Shown: piece after piece, positions 10,742-21,053 of the stretch
Numbering within the stretch: position 1 is the first letter of the stretch
How the letters are laid out: each line of letters starts with the position of its first letter
DNA from: Bolinopsis microptera
Taxonomy: Eukaryota > Ctenophora > Tentaculata > Lobata > Bolinopsidae
Assembly: GCF_026151205.1 (NCBI RefSeq)
Contig: NC_087077.1
Coordinates: 12,620,983-12,684,982, forward strand
Length of the DNA stretch: 64,000 nucleotides
Direction of reading: 5' to 3'
Translations under genes and position numbers: made by a program
The notes under the pieces: generated by a model
Seen by the model: the letters and a program-made list of their open reading frames with translations, nothing else
Databases searched by the model: none
Told to the model about the DNA's origin: nothing

Positions 10742-13700
10742 ATGAATATTTTTTATACTAATGCTAATGGACTATTTAATAAAATTGATGAACTAAAATG
10801 TATTCTATCAGTTTATAAATCTATTCATGTAATCTGCATTACAGAAACTCATTTTAATAGTGATATTTTAGATGCTGAAATTTTTATTGAAGGTTTTAGT
10901 ATGTTTAGAAAAGACAGAGATTTTAAAATCGATAACTCCACTAGCAACATAAGTGTAGGTGGAGGTTCTATTATTTATATTAAAAACAGTTGTAATGCGT
11001 CATTAGTGAGCTCATTTTTAAGAGCACCAGACTCTTTAGCTATTAATGTCAATACCTCCGGTGGATTGATTAGTATTTGCTGTATTTATAGGTCTACTTC
11101 TTTGAATTTAGAACAGAACAATATGTTATTATCTTGCATCAAGAACATATCTAGTGAAAAGAATGTTTTTGAAACCATTATCATAGGAGATTTTAACCTA
11201 CCTAATGTATCATGGGAAACTGGTAGTGTAAATAGTGGTTTTTCTAGTAAGAATCAGGTTTTAATGATTCAACAAAAGTATATTGATTTATTTAATGACA
11301 GTGGTTTGACGTGGTACTTTACTAACGAAACAACCAGAAGACGGCTTGTGAAAGATACTCTCCAGGAGAGTCTTCTTGATCAGGTTTTGTATACAAATGA
11401 TGCTCTTGTCAACGGTTGTAAGATCGTTTCTCCGCTTGGCAAAAGTGATCATGTTGGGATACTTGTCGAACTGGTTGTTTCGCCCAATACTAACAAAAGT
11501 CCCAAACAAAAGATTTTAAAGCCTATTTGGGGTAAGATTTCCTCAGAAGAGTTACTTAACTTTAGTATGAATAATATTGACTGGGATTATAGTTGTAAAA
11601 ATAATGTTCAAGATATGTGGGTTGAACTACATAGTAAATTGGAGTCTGTTGCTGCAGCTGTCCCAGCTGCTTCGGTTTATCTCGACAACAGACCTGTCAA
11701 GTTGCCATGGAGTACAACTGCACTTAAAAGAATGAGGAAGAACAAGGACAGAGCATGGGCTGAATTTGATATTAATCCTTCTTATATTAACTTGAGCTGT
11801 GCAAATAGCAAGCAGCATAATTTTGAGGTGGCAGAGATTAAAGCTAAAGTAAATTATGAAAAGAAGATTACAGCTAATTTAAAACAGAATTGTAAATCTT
11901 TTTACTCATATTTGCGTAATAAACGTCAAGTGAAATCAAGTGTTGTTTCTTTGGATAGAGGAGATGGTACACGCACAGATAGTTCATCTGAGTCAGCTGA
12001 GGTACTTGCTAGTGCCTTTAGTTCTGTGTTTGTGCGTGAACCACCTGGCCCTCTTCCCCAAAATGAGAGTTATAACAAAGAGGTGATTGATGATATGGAA
12101 ATTAGCAGTTCTGATATCAAGAAGCAGCTTTTAAAGCTTAATGTTTTTAAGGGTTCTGGTCCGGATGGCGTTCATCCGAAGTTGTTGAAATCCTTAGCAT
12201 ACGATGAAATGTTTGTTGAAGCTGTTACTAAATTATTTGTTAAATGTTCAGAAACAGGAGTCCTGCCTGACATTTGGAAGACAGCATCTGTTGTAGCATT
12301 ATTCAAAAAGGGTGTTAAATCTGATCCCTTAAATTATAGACCTGTCTCATTAACTTGTATTTTGTGCAAAGTGTATGAAAAGTTGGTGAGGGCACATTTA
12401 TTAACATTTTTAGAAGAACGAATTTCAAAGCATCAGCATGGATTTGTGAAGGGTAAATCTTGTCTATCTAATCTCTTAGAGACATTTGATAATATTCTTG
12501 ATATTTTAGACGAAGGTGCTCCTGTTGATCTTTTGTATTTTGATTTTAGTAAGGCTTTCGATACAGTCCCCCACTTTAGACTTCTATCTAAATTGGAGGG
12601 GTTTGGGGTCAAGGGAAAAGTTTTAGATGTTATAAAAGACTTTCTGACAGACAGAACCATGAGGGTTTGTGTAGAAGGACAATGGTCTGAGGTGAAACAC
12701 GTATTATCTGGTGTTCCCCAGGGGTCAGTATTAGGTCCTTTGTTATTTATTCTTTATATAAACGATTTACCTGACAATGTTAAAAATAAGATTAAATTAT
12801 TTGCAGATGATCTCAAGTTAGTTTGTAATGCAGCTAACCATAAAAGTGTATCTGATGATATTTTAGAACTCGAAATTTGGGAGAGTATTTGGCACTTAAA
12901 CTTCAATCCTGCCAAGTGTAAAGTAGTCCATATTAATCTGAATAATAATCCTAACTCGAATTATATTGTAAATGGAGTAGAACTAGAAGTATCTGCACAG
13001 GAAAAAGATTTGGGGGTTATTACCCATAGCTCCTTGCTTTGGAATGAACAGATAAAAGCATGTATTTCTAAAGCAAATCGTATGATCTGCTGGATTGTAA
13101 GGAACTTAGTTATTAGAGAAAAAGTTGTAATGATAGCTATTTATAAAGCTTTGATAAGACCTCATCTTGAGTATTGTGTCCAATTGTGGAATCCAGTTGC
13201 GGCTCATGGAAGTTGGGGGACTGTTTTGGAGCTGGAGAGCGTCCAGAGGCGGTTTACCCGTCTTATTGATGAGGTGGGTACTCTTCCATACAGCCGTAGA
13301 TTGGATATCCTCAATTTGACAACGCTGGCAGAGCGGCGAATACGTGGGGACCTTATTGAAGCTTTTAAAGTAACTAGTGGTTTGACTGAATATGGATCGG
13401 GTTTGTTCAGAATGAGCAGATCTGGTCTTAATCTAGTTTCAACCAATAGGTGTAGTAAGAGTGTAACTAAAGTCAAGAATCTCCAGTCTTCTTTTCTTCC
13501 GGAGCGAGTCATTCCTTACTGGAACAAACTCCCTTCAGATGTCAAGAACTGCTCGACAGTTTTAAGCTTTAAAGTTAGGTTGGAAGGATTTAAGAAAGAA
13601 ATGATTTCTAAAAACAGTGTAAATGATTTTTATTTTTGGAATGTTTCGAACGAAGTTTTAGGGAAAATTGAAGGACCCAGTTATTTAAGCAATAAGGAGA

Positions 13701-13780
13701 CACATAATGAATATCTTTGGTTTCATCCTTTTGTGGCAAAGAAACGTTTTATAAATCTTTATTCCACTGGGAAGTTTTAA
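10742..13780 (+). CDS. LINE-C ORF2, endonuclease and reverse transcriptase
   Basis: An uninterrupted 1012-aa ORF of a CR1/L2-group LINE. The N-terminal endonuclease begins MNIFYTNANGLFNKIDELK and carries CITETHFNSD, IYRSTS, IIGDFNLPNVSW and LGKSDHVGI. The RT domain has GSGPDGVHPKLLK, NYRPVSLTC, YFDFSKAFDTVPH, GVPQGSVLGPLLFILYIND and catalytic FADDLKL. The C-terminal part has YKALIRPHLEYCVQLWNP and YSRRLDILNL, typical of CR1-like elements. All catalytic motifs are present, so this copy could supply activity if ORF1 works. The 92 bases between ORF1 and ORF2 are mostly the purine-rich ORF1 tail. Confidence 0.92.
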   Translation: MNIFYTNANGLFNKIDELKCILSVYKSIHVICITETHFNSDILDAEIFIEGFSMFRKDRDFKIDNSTSNISVGGGSIIYIKNSCNASLVSSFLRAPDSLAINVNTSGGLISICCIYRSTSLNLEQNNMLLSCIKNISSEKNVFETIIIGDFNLPNVSWETGSVNSGFSSKNQVLMIQQKYIDLFNDSGLTWYFTNETTRRRLVKDTLQESLLDQVLYTNDALVNGCKIVSPLGKSDHVGILVELVVSPNTNKSPKQKILKPIWGKISSEELLNFSMNNIDWDYSCKNNVQDMWVELHSKLESVAAAVPAASVYLDNRPVKLPWSTTALKRMRKNKDRAWAEFDINPSYINLSCANSKQHNFEVAEIKAKVNYEKKITANLKQNCKSFYSYLRNKRQVKSSVVSLDRGDGTRTDSSSESAEVLASAFSSVFVREPPGPLPQNESYNKEVIDDMEISSSDIKKQLLKLNVFKGSGPDGVHPKLLKSLAYDEMFVEAVTKLFVKCSETGVLPDIWKTASVVALFKKGVKSDPLNYRPVSLTCILCKVYEKLVRAHLLTFLEERISKHQHGFVKGKSCLSNLLETFDNILDILDEGAPVDLLYFDFSKAFDTVPHFRLLSKLEGFGVKGKVLDVIKDFLTDRTMRVCVEGQWSEVKHVLSGVPQGSVLGPLLFILYINDLPDNVKNKIKLFADDLKLVCNAANHKSVSDDILELEIWESIWHLNFNPAKCKVVHINLNNNPNSNYIVNGVELEVSAQEKDLGVITHSSLLWNEQIKACISKANRMICWIVRNLVIREKVVMIAIYKALIRPHLEYCVQLWNPVAAHGSWGTVLELESVQRRFTRLIDEVGTLPYSRRLDILNLTTLAERRIRGDLIEAFKVTSGLTEYGSGLFRMSRSGLNLVSTNRCSKSVTKVKNLQSSFLPERVIPYWNKLPSDVKNCSTVLSFKVRLEGFKKEMISKNSVNDFYFWNVSNEVLGKIEGPSYLSNKETHNEYLWFHPFVAKKRFINLYSTGKF

Positions 13781-13963
13781 TTAATTATTTATATATAATG
13801 CATTAGATTTTATTAATTAATAAAATTGAATTTAATAAATTATTAATGTTGATGGAAGAATATATCTATTTGAATTATTTTTCTATTTAGTGCAATGATA
13901 TTTTTTTAGACACTTGTGATGATGTAATGTCATAATATTTACTTACTTACTTACTTACTTACT
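13781..13963 (+). mobile_element. LINE-C 3' UTR and ACTT tail
   Basis: AT-rich 3' UTR ending in about six ACTT units (13940-13963), directly before the right copy of the 17-bp duplication. A short tandem 3' tail rather than poly(A) is characteristic of CR1/L2-type LINEs. Confidence 0.85.
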
Positions 13964-14157
13964 TAACTTGGCCGTAAAAATTAATCAACAGTTGTTGATC
14001 ATTTTCTGCAAGTTTCTTGTGTGGCCCATATACATTGACCACCCTACATTTGATAAATTTTCCAGATTTTGTAGGGAGTTCTAGGTCCAAAAAGCTTACT
14101 CGATCACTGATACTGTTCCAGCATACCACATAGTCAATAAATCGGGGACTGATAACT
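13964..14157 (-). pseudogene. LINE-B, 5'-truncated endonuclease portion
   Basis: The minus-strand translation contains FIDYVVCWNSISDRVSFLDL, then CRVVNVYGPHKK and INFYGQV. This is endonuclease sequence that continues in frame at 9675 on the far side of LINE-C. It begins abruptly in the middle of the domain at 14157, the signature of 5' truncation during target-primed reverse transcription. Confidence 0.82.
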
Positions 14158-15008
14158 ATATAAATATAAAGAAATGCTGCTACATTCACTTCAAGCCGTC
14201 ACGTACAGCTACTGATAATGAGGCAGATAACGAATCAGAATACATACTAACTCTGAATAATACGGTAATAAAGCAAGTTAAAGAGACCAAGTTTTTAGGT
14301 GTTATTATTGACGAAAAGCTAAAATGGGATGTTCAAATAAGAGCCCTCAACTCGAAACTTAGATGTGAGATCGGAAGACTCAGTAGAATACGACATGTTA
14401 TCCCGAAAAAACACCATAAAGAATTGTACCACACGTTATTTGAGTCTCACCTAAGATTTGGAATATCGGTATGGGGTGGGTCGAGTAACAATATGCTTCA
14501 ACCTATCTTCATCACTCAGAAAAAATGTATCAGAATACTATTTGGTGACCTTGAAGCATATCTAGATAAGTTTAGAACATGTGCCAGAACACGTTGTATA
14601 GATGAACAAATCCTAGGAAGGGAATTCTTTGAAAAAGAGCATACAAAGCCGTTGTTTAACAAGAACGGCCTTCTTACCGTCCACAACCTGTACAAATACA
14701 CATGTCTATTAGAACTGTTCAAAATTGTCAGATTAGAATCTCCAATCTCACTCCTATCTTTACTCCACAGATCACCATCACAAAGACGTTCAGACCAGTT
14801 CATCACCCCGAACCCATCCTCCTCTTTCATTTATCAATCAACAAAAATGTGGAACGACTGTCGAAAAATTGACAGTTTGATAAGCTTTACTAAGTCAACA
14901 AACTTAGTTAAAGTAACACTGAAAAGTGAGCTACTCAAGATACAGTCCAGGTACGAAGAATTAGAATGGACAGAATTAAACTTCGATAAGAATGAGCTTG
15001 TGTTTTAA
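14158..15008 (+). pseudogene. LINE-A polyprotein, C-terminal part
   Basis: Resumes the LINE-A frame after the ATATAA duplication. It contains KQVKETKFLGVIIDEKLKW, then ELYHTLFESHLRFGISVWGG, then QKKCIRILFG, the post-RT region of Jockey/CR1-like ORFs. The stop is at 15006-15008. No frameshift or stop is seen in this part. The adjacent 15009-15300 is the probable 3' UTR. Confidence 0.88.
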
Positions 15009-15886
15009 AACAAAGTCCTTTGACTTGGTTATTTTAAAATTGAAGAATCTTTTGGCCACAACTCACTTTGTTCGCATTATAGATTCACATTCACTTTCAC
15101 TTTCACCATCACGCACAGTACAGGGTCATACCTCAATACCAAATTATTATAGGGCACAAGAACAAATTTGTTTACAATTATTAAAATTTGTTGAGCCCAG
15201 CAGCTTTCTTTCCTCTCTTCCCCCGTCGTCTGGAGTGTGTGATTTTTGTCGATGTCCGAGCTCTTATATTTATCATTAGTTTATGGTTAACTTTCTGTGA
15301 TTGGACTCGGTATTTTCGTCCCGGCCGAGTGGGACGATGCTTGCTCGCCAGTTAAGCTTACTGCAGTAAGATTATTGGATCAATTTCATTATATGATAAG
15401 ATTTTATAAACGAACTTGGCACACAAAAGATTATAATGCGGAGGTTGGCTGGCTCTTTTATAATAAATACGACACTCCAATTTACAGAATGCTTGTTATA
15501 GAATAAAACAAATAAATATTATCAGACTATACATGCAGCATGAGTAACTGGTGGATAAGCCCTCGGTAAAAACGGATCCGGAAAAGTCATTGTGGCACTC
15601 GGGTCCTTGGTATTGTCGTCGGTATATTGTCCATTACCTACGTTCTGCTTTCATAGTTTAAACAATAGTGAGTTCTAAACATAAATATAACAGCTTTAAA
15701 CCGACTAAGTATGAATGAATGAAATACCTGACAATCTACACTCCTATAAAAATTAAAAAAGCATGAGTAACTCGTAGTGATGTATGATTTCTAAAAACTT
15801 TAAATTAAATTTGGCGCTCACAGGTCCTCATGATCATGTGATCGCCGCATGAGGTTCTGTAAATGCGCAGGGCACCTTCGAGCTTA
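15009..15886. other. LINE-A 3' UTR, then sequence without recognised features
   Basis: The first 300 bases continue the LINE-A 3' region. A C/T-rich stretch lies at about 15200-15235. Beyond about 15300, small open frames show no domain or splice context. The 3' end of LINE-A was not located. Confidence 0.35.
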
Positions 15887-15991
15887 TTTGTAGCGCGATG
15901 CACTACTGGGTCGCGCGCGCGCATCCAATAATGCTTCTCGCAACCACGTATGCAGATCGGCGAGATGCGAAGGATTGACATCGTGAATCAA
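15887..15991 (+). mobile_element. R1 micro-element, copy 1 (8-bp TSD)
   Basis: A 105-bp GC-rich unit starting TTTGTAGCGCGATGCACTAC and ending GATTGACATCGTGAATCAA. It is bounded by CGAGCTTA at 15879-15886 and 15992-15999. Exact 8-bp duplications suggest mobilisation by a hAT-type transposase. The unit has no coding capacity. Confidence 0.85.
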
Positions 15992-16371
15992 CGAGCTTAT
16001 GCTTATATAATCCACCTTACTGAGGCAGTCAACCAACGCGCGGCTTTATTTTTATGATATGATATGTTTTGATTGTTATTAATAAATACCAAAATTTAAA
16101 TTTGTTTTCCTAACAAATTTGTTTTCCTAAACGTTATTGGTTATTTGAGAAAGCCTTCATGGGTGTATTGTGTCCACGTTTTGAGCCTGCTGCACAAAAG
16201 TGCGCAGCTCGGCCACTTTGCAGTAAATACAAAATAGCCACGAGAGCCTTATTTGATGGGCGGCACGACCCAAAAGTATAAATACCAAATACATTGCAAG
16301 CTACAAGCCTCACCTAGCACATATTAATTTGCTTGTTGTTCATTGTTGGATGATGTTTAATCACTCTACAC

Positions 16372-16478
16372 TTTGTAGCGCGATGCACTACTGGGTCGCG
16401 CGCGCATCAAATAATGCTTCTCGCAACCACATATGTATGCAGATCGGCGAGATGCGAAGGATTGACATCGTGAATCAA
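16372..16478 (+). mobile_element. R1 micro-element, copy 2 (8-bp TSD)
   Basis: Nearly identical to the copy at 15887-15991. It is bounded by CTCTACAC at 16364-16371 and 16479-16486. Different 8-bp targets at the two copies confirm the element's ends. Confidence 0.87.
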
Positions 16479-16486
16479 CTCTACAC

Positions 16487-16845
16487 TCGACTGTCACGTG
16501 ACTTTTTCAACCCTTTCTCTAGCTGGTTCTGAACGACTTTTCGAAACCCTAACCCTCTAATCTGATCCCAACCCTAACCCTAACCCAATCCTTAACAAAA
16601 ACGTATGCTGAAACCCTAACCCTAACGAGAAATTAGACTAACTTCCTTATACGGTCATATCACGTGATCGAGACAGTTTTTCGCCAATATCTCGTCAGGG
16701 GAGCATTTTAACCCTATGTCTGATGTCATGGGGGGTGATTCGGAATCAGCGTCCGAAAATACATCGATTGAAGTTGGTTACAACCGTCGGGGGCCCTTTT
16801 AGAACAATCTCGAAGATCGACTGTAAAGTGATTTAGCACGCTCGT
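16487..16845 (+). repeat. Dispersed repeat with telomere-like CCCTAA blocks, copy 1
   Basis: Starts TCGACTGTCACGTGAC, contains several CCCTAA hexamers (16547-16627), then CACGTGATCGAGACAG, and ends near GCACGCTCGT. The same sequence order is found at 27783-27946 plus 30111-30301, where another element interrupts it. The hexamers are interspersed with other sequence, so this is an interstitial repeat family and not a telomere. Confidence 0.75.
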
Positions 16846-16886
16846 TCATTGTTAATCGACTGATTTTGCCTCACTGCTCACGTTGT

Positions 16887-17080
16887 TGTACCACGTTGGA
16901 ACCCACACGGTCGTTTCACTATGGTCGTTTTAACGGGTGATACTCGTAAAATATCTGTTCGGCGCGCGTCCTGGTAGGTTGTAAACCTACAATGGTCGTT
17001 CTGACGTAATTCCACTATTATCGTCCTGACGATACAGCGGGAGCCGCGCACTCGTGCACGGCGAGTCATACGTATGACAA
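16887..17080 (+). mobile_element. R3 element with an R2 unit inserted
   Basis: Bounded by TCACGTTGT at 16878-16886 and 17081-17089 (9 bp). The outer sequence (ACACGGTCGTTTCACTATGG at the left; GGGAGCCGCGCAC and TCATACGTATGACAA at the right) matches the shorter R3 at 51158-51248. The middle (16931-16992) is an R2 repeat. A 9-11 bp duplication suggests a Mutator-like transposase. Confidence 0.65.
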
Positions 17081-17466
17081 TCACGTTGTAGGCCCACCTC
17101 GCACAAGTTTGCAGCCGTATTGTAGCTTTTTCTACGGTACCTAGATTAAAAGTTAAATGAAATTACAATCGATAAAGTTCACGGTGCGTAAAACAAAACT
17201 GACACGGCCCGACTAGACGCGTTAATATAAGTCAATATACTGCATTATGTTTCGGAAAGAAAGTGGCGAGTGAGTTTGCAGCAGAAATTTTGTAATAATC
17301 ATGAACTTAGAACTATACTAGGCACGCTGCATATAAGATAACATTACAAATTCAAAATTGTAAATAATGTTATAATACATAACCCATAAAACCACTGTAA
17401 TGCAAATAATATTCATGGCGATAGTTCATTAAAATTAAAATTACAATAAGATCAGAATTATAATTA

Positions 17467-17705
17467 TTAACGGGTGATACTCTTGACGGATGTTACTCGT
17501 CTAAATTTCTTCGAAGTAGCGCGCGCCGCTTTCTTCTCGAAATGCCCGACGGCAAGTGCTACGAAGTAGCGCGCGCCGGGCCAGACCATTAACAATGGTC
17601 AAGTGATACTCGTAAAATATCTGTTCCATATATTGGACCGTCGACGAGTCCAACTCGGCGCGCGTCCAACTCGGCGCGCGTCCTGGTAGGTTTTAAACCT
17701 ACAAT
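17467..17705 (+). repeat. GC-rich repeat cluster with R2 unit
   Basis: Two copies of GAAGTAGCGCGCGCCG precede an R2 unit (17601-17704). The unit reads GTGATACTCGTAAAATATC, GGACCGTCGACGAGTCC and AACTCGGCGCGCGTCC (the last duplicated), and ends in the palindrome GTAGGTTTTAAACCTAC. Confidence 0.7.
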
Positions 17706-18069
17706 ATAATTATAGAATTACAATTTTAGAATTACAATTGAAATTACCCAAAAAATAGTATTGTTTACCCGGCACACCAATTTCAATGCGTGGAGCACTT
17801 TTCGAGATTTTCGTATTGAGAGATGCGAGCAATATATATGATAGAGCAATATATATTATAGAGCAATATATATAATAGGCCAGCAAGCTAAGTAACCTTA
17901 CTGTGTACTGGCTGGACCTATCTCCTAAAATAGAAAATAGAGACTTCCGGTTTTTGCAAAATGTTTGCCTCATTGCTCATAAAAATCACGTTTCCCTCAG
18001 GGGGAAATTTGGGACAATGTTTAATGTAGATTAATTAAGTTGTCCCAAAAAAAAAGTCTTTGGCAGAAT

Positions 18070-18097
18070 GGCGCAGTTTATATCTCCGCCAAAAGCA
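18070..18097 (+). repeat. Left terminal inverted repeat of the Foldback-like element
   Basis: 28 bp, perfectly matched in inverse by 25644-25671. A CACGCGCAT motif nearby (18112-18120) has an inverse partner near the right end, at about 25619. Confidence 0.9.
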
Positions 18098-18269
18098 AAT
18101 TTGTAAGCACTCACGCGCATTATATCCAAATGTGATTTTAAATTTTCGCATTGGATCGTTGCACATTGGATGGTTGCTATGCCGCGCCCTGCAGCATCTT
18201 CAATTGAGACCTTCGCCCCGCATTTAAGCTACTCGTCTGATATGATACCTTTATTTTTTAACTGTTAAC

Positions 18270-18504
18270 AGCTTATTTTTTAAACATTTGATCAATTATT
18301 CTGTCTTATTTTGTTCCATTTTAAACTGTACGATTAATTGTGAGTGTGTTTTATATACATTTGAGTTCACAGTTGTGAACTTTATTTTCAGTATTTTATG
18401 TGACAGACATTAGTTTAACTAATATTTGCTTCTCCTAAATCAGCTTATGTTTAACATGTGATCAATTATTCTGTCTTATTTTGTTCCATTTTAAACTGTA
18501 CGAT
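18270..18504 (+). repeat. Direct duplication preceding the left array
   Basis: The block TGATCAATTATTCTGTCTTA followed by TTTTGTTCCATTTTAAACTG occurs at about 18289 and again at about 18459. It lies between the left terminus and the first 79-bp unit. Confidence 0.75.
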
Positions 18505-18517
18505 CAGTTGTGTATGA

Positions 18518-21016
18518 AAATTATAATGATTGTCACGAGATGTTTGATCTAGTTATTAGAGTTGAGCTAATTCTAGTCCTTGTTATGACAGTATTAAAAC
18601 TGTAATAATTGTCACGAGATGTTTGATCTAGTTATTAGAGTTGAGCTATTCCTAGTCCTTGCTATGACAGTATTAAAACTACAATAGTTGTCACGAGATG
18701 TTTGATCTAGTTATTAGAGTTGAGCTATTCCTAGTCCTTGTTATGACAGTATTAAAACTACAATAGTTGTCACGAGATGTTTGATCTAGTTGTTAGAGTT
18801 GAGCTATTCCTAGTCCTTGTATGACAGTATTAAAACTAAAATAATTGTCACGAGATGTTTGATCTAGTTATTAGAGTTGAGATATTCCTAGTCCTTGTTA
18901 TGACAGTATTAAAACTACAATAGTTGTCACGAGATGTTTAATCTAGTTATTAGAGTTGAGCTATTCCTAGTCCTTGATATGACAATATTAAAACTACAAT
19001 AATTGTCACGAGATGTTTGATCTAGTTATTAGAGTTGAGCTATTCCTAGTCCTTGTTATGACAGTATTAAAACTACAATAGTTGTCATGAGATGTTTGAT
19101 CTAGTGGCTAGAGTTGAGCTATTCCTAGTCTGTAGTCCTTGCTATGACAGTATTAAAACTACAATAGTTGTCACGAGATGTTTGATCTAGTGGCTAGAGT
19201 TGAGTTATTCCTAGTCCTTGGTATGACAGTATTAAAACTACAATAGTTGTCACGAGATGTTTGATCTAGTTATTAGAGTTGAGCTATCCCTAGTCCTTGC
19301 TATGACAGTATTAAAACTACAATAGTTGTCACGAGATGTTTGATCTAGTGGCTAGAGTTGAGCTATTCCTAGTCCTTGCTATGACAGTATTAAAACTGTA
19401 ATAATTGTCACGAGATGTTTGATCTAGTTATTAGAGTTGAGCTATTCCTAGTCCTTGTTATGACAGTATTAAAACTACAATAGTTGTCACGAGATGTTTG
19501 ATCTAGTTATTAGAGTTGAACTATTCCTAGTCCTTGATATGACAATATTAAAACTACAATAATTGTCACGAGATGTTTGATCTAGTTATTAGAGTTGAGC
19601 TATTCCTAGTCCTTGCTATGACAGTATTAAAACTACAATAGTTGTCACGAGATGTTTGATCTAGTGGCTAGAGTTGAGCTATTCCTAGTCCTTGCTATGA
19701 CAGTATTAAAACTACAATAGTTGTCACGAGATGTTTGATCTAGTGGCTAGAGTTGAGTTATTCCTAGTCCTTGCTATGACAGTATTAAAACTACAATAGT
19801 TGTCACGAGATGTTTGATCTAGTTATTAGAGATGAGCTATTCCTAGTCCTTGCTATGACAGTATTAAAACTACAATAGTTATCACGAGATGTTTGATCTA
19901 GTGGCTAGAGTTGAGCTATTCCTAGTCCTTGCTATGACAGTATTAAAACTACAATAATTGTCACGAGATGTTTGATCTAGTTATTAGAGTTGAGCTATTC
20001 CTAGTCCTTGTTATGACAGTATTAAAACTACAATAGTTGTCACGAGATGTTTGATCTAGTGGCTAGAGTTGAGCTATTCCTAGTCCTTGCTATGACAGTA
20101 TTAAAACTACAATAATTGTCACGAGATGTTTGATCTAGTTATTAGAGTTGAGCTATTCCTAGTCCTTGTTATGACAGTATTAAAACTACAATAGTTGTCA
20201 CGAGATGTTTGATCTAGTTATTAGAGTTGAGCTATTCCTAGTCCTTGTTATGACAGTATTAAAACTACAATAGTTGTCACGAGATGTTTGATCTAGTTAT
20301 TAGAGTTGGGCTATTCCTAGTCCTTGATATGACAATATTAAAACTACAATAATTGTCACGAGATGTTTGATCTAGTTATTAGAGTTGAGCTATTCCTAGT
20401 CCTTGCTATGGCAGTATTAAAACTACAATAGTTGTCACGAGATGTTTGATCTAGTGGCTAGAGTTGAGCTATTCCTAGTCCTTGCTATGACAGTATTAAA
20501 ACTACAATAGTTGTCACGAGATGTTTGATCTAGTTATTAGAGATGAGCTATTCCTAGTCCTTGCTATGACAGTATTAAAACTACAATAGTTTTAACGAGA
20601 TGTTTGATCTAGTTATTAGAGTTGAGATATTCCTAGTCCTTGTTATGACAGTATTAAAACTACAATAGTTGTCACGAGATGTTTAATCTAGTTATTAGAG
20701 TTGAGCTATTCCTAGTCCTTGATATGACAATATTAAAACTACAATAATTGTCACGAGATGTTTGATCTAGTTATTAGAGTTGAGCTATTCCTAGTCCTTG
20801 TTATGACAGTATTAAAACTACAATAGTTGTCACGAGATGTTTGATCTAGTGGCTAGAGTTGAGCTATTCCTAGTCCTTGCTATGACAGTATTAAAACTAC
20901 AATAGTTGTCACGAGATGTTTGATCTAGTGGCTAGAGTTGAGCTATTCCTAGTCCTTGCTATGACAGTATTAAAACTGTAATAATTGTCACGAAATGTTT
21001 GATCTAGTTATTAGAG
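18518..21016 (+). repeat. 79-bp satellite array, left arm (about 31 units)
   Basis: Tandem units of about 79 bp, each containing GTCACGAGATGTTTGATCTA, then GAGCTATTCCTAGTCC, then ATGACAGTATTAAAACTA. Units vary at a few positions, for instance TTATTAGAG versus GGCTAGAG. One unit near 19131 carries an extra TAGTCTG. Variant units recur in runs, which suggests block duplication. Confidence 0.95.
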
Positions 21017-21053
21017 GAGGACTAGGACTAGGAATATCTCAACTCTAATAACT

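Noticed and set aside
16545-16630. True telomere or chromosome end
   Set aside because: CCCTAA runs are short, interrupted and embedded in a repeat found twice in the window.
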